From Solidesulfovibrio magneticus (GTDB taxonomy: Bacteria; Desulfobacterota; Desulfovibrionia; Desulfovibrionales; Desulfovibrionaceae): a stretch of 10,774 nucleotides of DNA. Positions 1-6,380 of this stretch are shown here, one piece after another. The stretch covers positions 66,915-77,688 of the forward strand of contig DLGG01000199.1 of NCBI GenBank assembly GCA_002482565.1. Direction: 5' to 3'. Made by a program: the position numbers and the translations under genes. A model generated the notes under the pieces. That model made no database searches, had not been told where the DNA came from, and saw only the letters and a program-made list of their open reading frames with translations. Position 1 is the first letter of the stretch. Every line of letters starts with the position of its first letter.

Positions 1-534
1 GTAGTAGATGTCGTGGCGCTTGTTGATGGCGTCCTCGTCCTGGTCGTCGGACCGGGTCTTGAGGTCGCCGCCGCACACCCGGCACTTGTCGCCGTTGGGC
101 TTGATGGCGTCGATGAAGATGTTGTTGGGGTGGTTGGGATCGTTGACGCACAGGCGACGGCCCATGATGCGATCCTTGGCGATCTGGCGGTCAAGCAGGA
201 TCTCGATGACGTAATCGAGCTTCATGCCTTCCTTCTGCAGGGCTTCCCACAGCTTCTCGGCCTGGACCATGTTGCGGGGGAAGCCGTCGAGCAGCCAACC
301 GTTGCCGCCCTTGGCCTTGAGGGTCTCCAGGATCATGGGGATGGTGATCTCGTCCGGGACCAGCTCGCCCTTGTCGATGTAGCCCTTGGCTTTCATGCCG
401 AGTTCGGTGCCGCCGCCGATGTGCTCGCGGAAGATAGCCCCGGACTCGATGTGGGCCAGGTTGTACTTCTTTTTCACCAGGGAACCCTGGGTGCCCTTGC
501 CGCTGCCGTTGGGACCAAAAGTGAGAATATTCAC
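1..534 (-). CDS. adk: Adenylate kinase with metal-binding LID (3' end cut off by window)
   Basis: Adenylate kinase interconverts ATP + AMP and 2 ADP in the cytoplasm. The 178 visible residues begin MNILTFGPNGSGKGT, with the P-loop G-P-N-G-S-G-K-G-T at 7-15 and the AMP-site motif D-G-F-P-R near residue 84. The LID carries Cys129, His135, Cys151 and Cys154, spaced C-x5-H-x15-C-x2-C. This is the metal site described for Desulfovibrio gigas adenylate kinase, with the same numbering from Cys129. About 45 C-terminal residues lie beyond position 1. I chose GTG at 534 because GGAGG sits 8 nt upstream and the protein then starts at the family's usual first residue. An in-frame ATG at 549 overlaps that Shine-Dalgarno and would add five residues. 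It lies 62 bp downstream of tilS on the same strand and may be co-transcribed with it. Confidence 0.97.
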   Translation of the reverse strand, partial: MNILTFGPNGSGKGTQGSLVKKKYNLAHIESGAIFREHIGGGTELGMKAKGYIDKGELVPDEITIPMILETLKAKGGNGWLLDGFPRNMVQAEKLWEALQKEGMKLDYVIEILLDRQIAKDRIMGRRLCVNDPNHPNNIFIDAIKPNGDKCRVCGGDLKTRSDDQDEDAINKRHDIYY

Positions 535-596
535 CGGGACTGCCTCCATGTTTGATTTTTCACAATCGGCCTCATTACCCCCGCCGCCAAGCTCTG

Positions 597-1685
597 TCAA
601 TGGCGTTTCCGGGTTTGGCGGGGCGGGCCGGACAGGGCGTTACGGCAAAAGACCAGACCCTCCCGGGCCACCCGGGCCGTTTTGCCGCCCGGAAATTGGA
701 ACACGCGGCCGGTGTCGCGCCGCGCGTAAGCCGCCTCCAGGGCGGCCAGGCTATCGGCCAGGGCCTGGCCCGGCCCCAGGGCGTCGAGAGCGCGGGCGTA
801 AAGGCGCGCCCGCAGGGCCGGGTGCAGGCCAGAAAGCCGCGCCCGGGGCAGCCGGACCGCGCCGTCCTCGTCCGGAACGGGGACGGGCAGGACTTCGTCG
901 AAATAGGCGGCGTCCAGGCGGGCTTGCCGCCACAGCCGGGCGGCCGCGTCCAGGGCTCGGGGATTTTCCTGCAGCACCAGGGGCAAAAGCCCATGGCGCA
1001 CCCGGTTGCGAAGGTAGGCCGGATCGGCGTTGGACGGATCGTCTATGGTCGGCAGGCCCAGGGCGGTCGTGAAATCCGTGATGGCGCGGCGGGGGGTGAG
1101 CAGCAGCGGCCGCAGCAGCCGGCGGCCCGGGTCCATGGCCGCCATGCCGCCCAGGGCCGGCCAGCCCGCGCCGCGTGTGACGCGCATGAGCTGGTCTTCG
1201 GCCAGGTCGTTGAGCTGATGGCCGGTGAGCACCCAGGCGTTGTCCCGGCCGGCCAGACAGTCGGTGAAAAAGGCCTGCCGGGCCTGCCGGCCGGCGTCCT
1301 CGACGCCGAGGCGGCGCTGCCGGGCCAGGGCGGCCACGTCGACCCGGTCGGACAGACAGACGATGCCGAGTTCGCGGCAAAGCGCCCCCACGGCCTCGGC
1401 CTCGGCCCCGGATTCGGGCCGCAGCCCATGGTCGAGGTGGGCGGCCAAAAGTCCGGCCAGCCCCAGGCGATGGCGCAGGATGGCGGCCATGGCCAGCAGG
1501 GCCACGGAATCCGGGCCGCCGGAACAGGCCACGATCCAGGTCGCCCCGGCCGGTTCATGACCGCACGGGCCGGTGACAAAAGAGGCCACGCCCAGGCACA
1601 GCCGGGCCAGACGGTAGGGCAGGGCGCTTAAGCCCGGTAGTCCGTCGCCGGGCGGGAAAAGATGGTCCGAAGGGGGCGTCGGCAT
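597..1685 (-). CDS. tilS: tRNA(Ile)-lysidine synthase TilS
   Basis: TilS uses ATP and lysine to convert C34 of the CAU-anticodon tRNA-Ile to lysidine, which switches its decoding from AUG to AUA. The 362-residue protein has the N-type ATP-pyrophosphatase signature S-G-G-P-D-S at 55-60. Further family motifs follow: H-L-D-H-G-L-R-P about 25 residues later, T-G-H-Q-L-N-D-L-A-E mid-protein, and D-D-P-S-N...Y-L-R-N-R-V-R before the C-terminal helices. It is shorter than the roughly 430-residue E. coli enzyme and seems to have only a short C-terminal part, like compact TilS forms. The block usually written H-H-x-D-D-Q-A-E-T reads G-H-Q-L-N-D-L-A-E-D here. The ATG at 1685 has only a weak AAGG upstream, so the exact start is less certain than the identity. 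Confidence 0.93.
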   Translation of the reverse strand: MPTPPSDHLFPPGDGLPGLSALPYRLARLCLGVASFVTGPCGHEPAGATWIVACSGGPDSVALLAMAAILRHRLGLAGLLAAHLDHGLRPESGAEAEAVGALCRELGIVCLSDRVDVAALARQRRLGVEDAGRQARQAFFTDCLAGRDNAWVLTGHQLNDLAEDQLMRVTRGAGWPALGGMAAMDPGRRLLRPLLLTPRRAITDFTTALGLPTIDDPSNADPAYLRNRVRHGLLPLVLQENPRALDAAARLWRQARLDAAYFDEVLPVPVPDEDGAVRLPRARLSGLHPALRARLYARALDALGPGQALADSLAALEAAYARRDTGRVFQFPGGKTARVAREGLVFCRNALSGPPRQTRKRH

Positions 1686-1720
1686 GGGGGGGCCTTGCCG
1701 CTACGGCGGCGTCGGTTCCG

Positions 1721-1772
1721 GTCCGGCGGCCGGGCCGGACATAGGGGCATCCCGGGCGCGGCCGGGACGCCC
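1721..1772. other. Two GC-rich hairpins between the 111-residue gene and tilS
   Basis: The 118-bp gap holds two inverted repeats. The first, 1721-1740, is GTCCGGC-N6-GCCGGAC (perfect 7-bp arms). The second, 1745-1772, pairs GGGC with GCCC and TCCCGG with CCGGGA around one A·C mismatch and a 6-nt loop. Neither is followed by a T-run on the minus strand, so a classical intrinsic terminator is not supported. They could pause or partly terminate transcription, or protect mRNA ends, between the heme genes and tilS-adk. Confidence 0.45.
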
Positions 1773-1803
1773 AGAATGCGAAAGTGGACGACGTGGCGTT
1801 GGG

Positions 1804-2139
1804 CTAGATCGGAATGTCGAGTTCCCGAATGAAATTGTCCAGGAAGTCGATCATTTGCTGCCGTTGTTCCGGGGTGCAGTAGCTTATGCAGGAACAGCGC
1901 AGCTTCCCACGTCCGCGCACGAGCAGTTCGAGCTTGAGCCAGTTGCGCCCGGTTTCCAGCACGAGCATGTACGGGCCGCACTCGCCGTAGTGCTGCTGCT
2001 GCTCGTCGTTGAGCATCTCCTGGGGAAAGGGGATGTAGTAGATGTGGTCCAGGGGACCCTTGAAGCCTTTTTCCGTCAAGTGCCGCTCGATCTGCTCCAT
2101 GTTCTCGGCGGACACTTCGTCGATCAAATAGGATCGCAT
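1804..2139 (-). CDS. Unrecognised 111-residue protein in the hemA transcript
   Basis: I do not recognise this family. The protein starts MRSYLIDEVSAENMEQIERHL, has no signal peptide or membrane segment, and looks like a small soluble alpha/beta protein. It contains four cysteines, Cys54 (in Y-G-E-C-G-P) and Cys82, Cys84 and Cys88 (C-S-C-I-S-Y-C). These could bind a metal or form a redox site, but nothing proves it. It ends in an amphipathic helix with the acidic tail RELDIPI. The ATG at 2139 lies 3 bp after the hemA stop, so translation is probably coupled; the only Shine-Dalgarno is a weak GCGAG inside the hemA end. The position after hemA suggests, without showing, a link to tetrapyrrole metabolism. 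Confidence 0.85.
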   Translation of the reverse strand: MRSYLIDEVSAENMEQIERHLTEKGFKGPLDHIYYIPFPQEMLNDEQQQHYGECGPYMLVLETGRNWLKLELLVRGRGKLRCSCISYCTPEQRQQMIDFLDNFIRELDIPI

Positions 2140-2142
2140 GGG

Positions 2143-3504
2143 TTACTCGCTTGCATCCGTCACGTCGAAGTCGTCGGACGTCTCCGCGAACTTCGGCGGT
2201 TTGCGGTCCGCGTGAGCGTCCGTCGGGACTTTCTCGCGGTCCAGATTGTACATGCGCCGGGTGAGGTCCACGAACCGCTCGCCGTGCTCCTCCTTGGCCC
2301 GCCGCTTGAGAAAGGCGATGGGTTCGTGGAGCATTTTACGGCTGATGGACAGGGCCATGGTTTCCAGGGCGGCCCGGGTTTCCTCGGGCACCTCCGGCCC
2401 CAGTCGTCGCAAGGTCTTTTGCAACTCCTGACGGGCCAGCCCGGCGCCGACGTCCAGCAGGTCCACGATGGTGGGTTTCACGTCCAGCGATTTCACCCAT
2501 TCGCCGAAGCGTTCCACCTGAAGGCCGATGATGTCCCTCGCCCGGGCGGCCTCCTCCCGGCGCTGGGCCAGGTTTTCCTCCACCACTTCCTGCAGGTCGT
2601 CGATGTCGTAAAGATAGACGTTGTCCAGGCTGTTGATGTCCGGATCGATGTCGCGAGGCACCGCGATGTCGATGAAAAACATGGGCTTGTGGCGTCTGGC
2701 CTTGAGCACGGCCCGCACGTCCTTGGCCCGTATGACCACATGGGGCGCGCCGGTGGAGCTGATGACGATGTCCACCTCGTGCAGGCGGGAGACGAACTCC
2801 TCGAAAGCCACGGCCCGGCCCTTGAAGCGTCCGGCCAGTTCCTCGGCCCGGGCGTAGGTGCGGTTGGCCACCAAAATTTCCGACACCCCGGAGGTGAGCA
2901 GATGCATGGCGGCCAGCTCCGCCATCTCGCCGGCCCCGACCAGCATGGCCTTTTTGCCGGCCATCTCGCCGAAGATGCGCTTGGCCAGCTCCACGGCGGC
3001 GTAGCTGATGGACACCGCGCTGGCCCCGATGCCGGTGGCCGTGCGCACCTTCTTGGCCACGGAAAAGGCCTTGTGGCACAGCCGGTTGATGATGACCCCG
3101 GCGGTGCGCCCGGCCACGGCGTGGCGGTAGGCGGCCTTGAGCTGCCCCAGGATCTGCGGTTCGCCGAGCACCAGGGAATCAAGCCCCGAGGCCACGCAAA
3201 ACAGGTGGTCCACGGCGGCCAGACCCTCATGGGCGTAAAGATGCGGGGCCAGAAGGGCCGGGTCCTGGCCGCACTGGGCGGCCCAGGCCGTAAGCACCGC
3301 CGCCTTGGGGTCGCGGCCCACGGGATCGACCACCAGCACTTCCACCCGGTTGCAGGTGGAAAGGACCAGGGCCTCGCGCACGCGGGCCTCGCCGCCAACC
3401 AAAAGCTCGCCGAGTTTCGGCCGCTCGCCCAGGGCGAACGCTTCCCGAACCTCTACCCCGGCGGTCTTATGGTTGAGGCCAAACAGGTAAATCTGCTGCT
3501 CCAT
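2143..3504 (-). CDS. hemA: Glutamyl-tRNA reductase HemA
   Basis: HemA reduces Glu-tRNA(Glu) with NADPH to glutamate-1-semialdehyde, the committed step of C5-pathway tetrapyrrole synthesis. The 453-residue product starts MEQQIYLFGLNHKTAGVEVRE. The nucleophile is Cys51 in L-S-T-C-N-R-V-E, and the catalytic-domain block containing G-L-D-S-L-V-L-G-E-P-Q-I-L-G-Q follows. The NADPH-binding motif A-M-L-V-G-A-G-E-M-A-E and the later I-S-S-T-G-A-P are clear. The C-terminal dimerisation helices run to an acidic tail (KFAETSDDFDVTDASE). I chose the ATG at 3504 because the conserved N-terminus begins there; the in-frame extension to 3567 adds 21 unrelated residues. This start lies 38 bp inside the upstream ccsA-like gene and lacks a strong Shine-Dalgarno, so it probably depends on translational coupling. 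Confidence 0.97.
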   Translation of the reverse strand: MEQQIYLFGLNHKTAGVEVREAFALGERPKLGELLVGGEARVREALVLSTCNRVEVLVVDPVGRDPKAAVLTAWAAQCGQDPALLAPHLYAHEGLAAVDHLFCVASGLDSLVLGEPQILGQLKAAYRHAVAGRTAGVIINRLCHKAFSVAKKVRTATGIGASAVSISYAAVELAKRIFGEMAGKKAMLVGAGEMAELAAMHLLTSGVSEILVANRTYARAEELAGRFKGRAVAFEEFVSRLHEVDIVISSTGAPHVVIRAKDVRAVLKARRHKPMFFIDIAVPRDIDPDINSLDNVYLYDIDDLQEVVEENLAQRREEAARARDIIGLQVERFGEWVKSLDVKPTIVDLLDVGAGLARQELQKTLRRLGPEVPEETRAALETMALSISRKMLHEPIAFLKRRAKEEHGERFVDLTRRMYNLDREKVPTDAHADRKPPKFAETSDDFDVTDASE

Positions 3505-4336
3505 CGATATATCGCGCAAAGCTATGGTGAGTGGGCATGAAGAAATTGATGACCAGCATGGACACAAGGGTAAGACCGAACAGCCAGATGGCCATACGGG
3601 CGGGCTTGCGCCCCTGCCAGCCCAGCACCAGACGCTGGTGGAACAGGAAGGCGAAGAGCAGCCAGATGCAAATAGCTGTTACTTCCTTGGGATCATAGGA
3701 GAAAATGCGGTTCCAGGTGAGCTTGGCCCACACGAAGCCGGACAGCAGTCCCAGGGTGTAGAGGGGAAAACCGGCGGCCACCGCCCACCGGTTGACCGTA
3801 TCGCAGGTGGAAAGGGCCGGCAGGGCCTTGGCGAACCCGCCGAGCTTCTCCTTGGTCTTGATCTTGCGTTCCAGGTACAAATAGGCCGCCCCGGCCCCGC
3901 AGGCCATGGCCAAGAGACTGATGGCCAAAAAGAGCGAGCCGATGTGCAGCCCGAAAAAGAGCCCGCCCAAGGCCTTGGGCAGGGGCACCCGGGCCGCGGT
4001 CACGGCCTGGGAGGACAGAAACAGGAACAGGGCCAGCGGCGAGGCCAGAAGCCCGAGCATCCCCAGGCGAAGCCGCCACCAGAGAAAGAGGCAGATGGCC
4101 AGGGCGCTCCAGGCCAGCAGATTGAAATAGAATTCCCCGGACAAAAAGGCCAGGCCGCCCTCGATGCCAAGAAGCATGACCAGATCAAGGGTGTGGCAGG
4201 CAAACCCGATAAGGGTCAGCCAGCGTCCGGCCCGCCGCAGCGGCTGCCTGGCCGTGACCACGCCCAGGAGATAGGCCGCCGCGCCGAGCAGATAGCCGGC
4301 CACGACCAGCAGGAAAACGATGTTAAGCGCCGGCAT
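3467..4336 (-). CDS. ccsA: CcsA/HemX-family cytochrome c assembly membrane protein
   Basis: CcsA-family proteins are integral membrane heme-handling proteins of cytochrome c maturation; the related HemX is often found beside hemA. The 289-residue protein has about eight hydrophobic segments. It shows the family landmarks: F-A-C-H-T-L-D-L in segment 2, F-G-L-H-I-G-S-L-F-L-A before segment 5, W-A-K-L-T-W-N-R-I-F-S-Y-D-P-K-E-V-T (the WWD-like block), F-L-F-H-Q-R-L, and a final P-T-H-H-S-F-A-R-Y. The four histidine positions match those expected for heme ligands or transport. I prefer ATG 4336 (GGGAG 9 nt upstream, typical N-terminus) over the in-frame TTG at 4354. It overlaps the upstream dehydrogenase gene by 14 bp and hemA by 38 bp. 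CcsA and HemX cannot be told apart firmly from this sequence alone. Confidence 0.85.
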   Translation of the reverse strand: MPALNIVFLLVVAGYLLGAAAYLLGVVTARQPLRRAGRWLTLIGFACHTLDLVMLLGIEGGLAFLSGEFYFNLLAWSALAICLFLWWRLRLGMLGLLASPLALFLFLSSQAVTAARVPLPKALGGLFFGLHIGSLFLAISLLAMACGAGAAYLYLERKIKTKEKLGGFAKALPALSTCDTVNRWAVAAGFPLYTLGLLSGFVWAKLTWNRIFSYDPKEVTAICIWLLFAFLFHQRLVLGWQGRKPARMAIWLFGLTLVSMLVINFFMPTHHSFARYIDGAADLPVWPQP

Positions 4337-5012
4337 GGGCAAGGGCTCCCGCAACGAGTCCGGCCGCCTCGCCGTGAAGCGTGGCGGGCAAGATGTCCCG
4401 GAGGATGGTTTCGGCCCGGGCGGCGTCGGCCTGTTCCAGGGCTTCGAGCAGGGGGGAGTTGACCAGCTCCCGGAAAAGCTTGGAATTGGCCGGCGATCCC
4501 AGTCCCAGCCCCAACACCATGGGCCGCAGCCGGCTCATGAGGATGAGCAGCGCTCCGTATTCCGAACCGAGAAACTCGCCCAGGCCCTGGCGGATCTTGC
4601 GGGCCAGGGCCGGCGACGAGCCGCCCGTGGAGATGGCCACGGTCAGGTCGCCCTGGGTAAAAAGCGCCGGCACGATGAAGCTGCATTTTTCCGGCTGATC
4701 GACGATGTTGCAGGGAATGCCGCGCTCGGCGCACTCCCGGCTGATGCGCCAGTTGAGCGCCTCGTCGTCGGTGGAGGCGATGACCAAAAAACGGCCGTCG
4801 AGGTCCGCCGTCTCATAGGGCCGGCAGGCGAAGACCACGGCCGGATGCGACAAAAGCTCGGCGCAGGCCTCGGCCGCAGCCAGGTCGATGACCAGGATTT
4901 CTTCCGCGCCGCACTCGGCCAGGGTGGCGATCTTGCGCCGTCCGACCTGGCCCGCGCCCACCACCAGGCAGCGCTTGCCGCGCAGATTGACGTAAATGGG
5001 ATAATACCGCAT
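4323..5012 (-). CDS. Precorrin-2 dehydrogenase / siroheme synthase N-domain (Met8/SirC/CysG-N type)
   Basis: This family oxidises precorrin-2 to sirohydrochlorin with NAD+; some members also insert iron. The 229-residue protein has the Rossmann motif V-V-G-A-G-Q-V-G-R-R-K at 17-27. It also has I-A-S-T-D-D at 78-83 (position of the catalytic aspartate in Met8p/CysG), I-V-D-Q-P-E-K-C-S-F-I-V-P-A, and I-S-T-G-G-S-S-P-A-L-A-R-K-I-R. It lacks the methyltransferase domain of full CysG. From my knowledge of D. vulgaris, its homologue acts as dehydrogenase and CbiK-type chelatases insert the metal; I infer the same here. The ATG at 5012 has a strong AGGAG with 6-nt spacing. It is first in the minus-strand operon, so its upstream region probably controls hemA too. 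Confidence 0.93.
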   Translation of the reverse strand: MRYYPIYVNLRGKRCLVVGAGQVGRRKIATLAECGAEEILVIDLAAAEACAELLSHPAVVFACRPYETADLDGRFLVIASTDDEALNWRISRECAERGIPCNIVDQPEKCSFIVPALFTQGDLTVAISTGGSSPALARKIRQGLGEFLGSEYGALLILMSRLRPMVLGLGLGSPANSKLFRELVNSPLLEALEQADAARAETILRDILPATLHGEAAGLVAGALAHAGA

Positions 5013-5066
5013 GGAAGGCTCCTATAGCAGAAGAACACTTGGACCGAAAAGGGCTTTTTTTCACAT

Positions 5067-5081
5067 GAATCCTTCGGATTC
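5067..5081. promoter_or_regulatory. Inverted repeat in the divergent 5013-5103 intergenic region
   Basis: GAATCC-TTC-GGATTC is a perfect 6-bp inverted repeat. It is flanked by CAC and GTG, which extend the symmetry after a 2-nt bulge. It lies between the heme operon (start 5012, minus) and the GT9 gene (start 5104, plus), next to an AT-rich stretch (AAAAGGGCTTTTTTT, 5047-5061). The position suits an operator acting on one or both genes. No regulator can be named, and no convincing -35/-10 pair was found on either strand here. Confidence 0.4.
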
Positions 5082-5103
5082 GTGACCACACGGCGAAACG
5101 ACC

Positions 5104-6375
5104 ATGGCGCGATTTCTCGTCTTGCAACTGGCCCGTTTGGGCGATCTGCTCCAGACCCGGCGGCTTCTGGCCGGCCTTTTCGCCCAGATCGAGGCCGGCG
5201 GCGGGGGCGGCGAGGTCCATCTGGCCGTGGACGCCTCCCTGGCCGCCCTGGCCGGCCGGCTCTACCCGCATGTCCGCGTCCATGCCCTGCCGGCCCATGC
5301 CGGGCCGGGCCGCGACCCGGCCGCCGTGGCCCTGGCCGCGCGCCAAGCCTGCGGCGAGCTTGCGGCCATGCCCTTCGACAAGGTCTTTTGCCTGAATTTC
5401 TCGCCCCTTGGCATGGCGATTTCGGCCCTGTATCCGCCCGAGGTCCAGCGCGGCTACCGCCAGTTTTCCGGCCAGCCCGACAAGGACCGGCTCCTGCGCC
5501 TGGTCTTTCGTCTGACCCGCGAACGCCGGGCGGCCGGACTCAACCTGGCCGACATCTGGGCCCATCTGGACGACGTCCCTTTGCCCCCCGCCCAGGTCAA
5601 CCCGCCGGCCGCGCCGCGCGGGGGCGGGCTGGGCGTGGCCCTGGCCGGCCGCATGGCCCGGCGTTCCCTGCCGCCGGAGATCCTGGCCCCCATCGTGCGC
5701 ACGGCCTTTCGGGCCAGCGGGGGGGCGCGGCTGACGCTGCTTGGCACCGCCGCTCAAGCCTCCGAGGCCAGGGCGCTTGTCAAACAGCTCGACTCGGCCA
5801 CGGCTTCGGCCTGCCAGGACCTGACCGGCCAGACCGGGCTGGGCGAACTGTGCGAGGTGGTCGCCAGCCTGGACCGGCTGCTGACGCCCGACACCGGGGC
5901 CATGCACCTGGCCGCCTTTTTCGGCGTGCCGGTGACGGCCTTTTTCCTGTCCTCGGCCTGGTGCCATGAGACCGGCCCCTATGGAATCGGTCACGAGGTC
6001 TGGCAGTCGGTGGTTCCCTGCGCCCCCTGCCTGGAGTCGGTTCCCTGCGACAAGGGCCATGTCTGCCGGCTGCCCTTTGCCGATCCTGCCCTGCTGCGCC
6101 TGCTCGGCGGCTCGGCCAAGGCCGAGCCGCCGGCCGGGCTGGCCCTTTTTCGCACCGACTGCGACGGCCTGGGGGCGGTGTGCCGCCTGGAGCGCGGCGA
6201 GGACCCGTCCGAGGCGGGCCGCCGGGCGTTTCGGGCCTTTGCCGCCCGGCATCTGGCCGGGCAGGACGCGGCCCTGGTCGACGGGACGCCCGAGGCGGCC
6301 CTGGCCGAACGCTTTTTTCTGGAAACGGACTGGACGCTGCCGCCTCCCGGGCGGGACGCGACCGGAGAGGAGTAG
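5104..6375 (+). CDS. Glycosyltransferase family 9 (heptosyltransferase-like)
   Basis: GT9 enzymes transfer heptose from ADP-heptose, typically to the LPS inner core on the cytoplasmic face. The 423-residue protein has the family N-terminus F-L-V-L-Q-L-A-R-L-G-D-L-L-Q. Its C-terminal Rossmann half holds L-L-G-T and the signature L-T-P-D-T-G-A-M-H-L-A-A at 260-271. A cysteine group C-A-P-C-L-E-S-V-P-C-D-K-G-H-V-C at 306-321 resembles the C-x-P-C...C-x-x-G-H-x-x-C block I recall from heptosyltransferases. After about residue 330 a roughly 90-residue C-terminal extension has no family I recognise. The ATG at 5104 has only a weak GGCGA upstream. The next gene starts 5 bp after its stop, so the two are co-transcribed. 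Acceptor and sugar donor cannot be read from the sequence. Confidence 0.88.
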   Translation: MARFLVLQLARLGDLLQTRRLLAGLFAQIEAGGGGGEVHLAVDASLAALAGRLYPHVRVHALPAHAGPGRDPAAVALAARQACGELAAMPFDKVFCLNFSPLGMAISALYPPEVQRGYRQFSGQPDKDRLLRLVFRLTRERRAAGLNLADIWAHLDDVPLPPAQVNPPAAPRGGGLGVALAGRMARRSLPPEILAPIVRTAFRASGGARLTLLGTAAQASEARALVKQLDSATASACQDLTGQTGLGELCEVVASLDRLLTPDTGAMHLAAFFGVPVTAFFLSSAWCHETGPYGIGHEVWQSVVPCAPCLESVPCDKGHVCRLPFADPALLRLLGGSAKAEPPAGLALFRTDCDGLGAVCRLERGEDPSEAGRRAFRAFAARHLAGQDAALVDGTPEAALAERFFLETDWTLPPPGRDATGEE

Positions 6376-6380
6376 GGGCT

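Noticed and set aside
1684..3540. 618-codon plus-strand open frame
   Set aside because: It is antisense to hemA and the 111-residue gene; those have clear family motifs, and the plus frame is a high-GC shadow rich in Gly, His and Gln.
3505..3567. Upstream hemA start adding 21 residues
   Set aside because: The added residues do not resemble HemA, and the conserved N-terminus begins at the ATG at 3504.
5021..5026. TATAGG (minus strand) as a -10 box for the heme operon
   Set aside because: It overlaps the Shine-Dalgarno of the first gene, so transcription would start at or past the ribosome site.
6180..6380. In-frame 5' extension of the CgeB-type gene into the GT9 gene
   Set aside because: It lies within conserved-frame GT9 coding sequence and gives Arg/Gly-rich peptide; the ATG at 6381 has a usable ribosome site.
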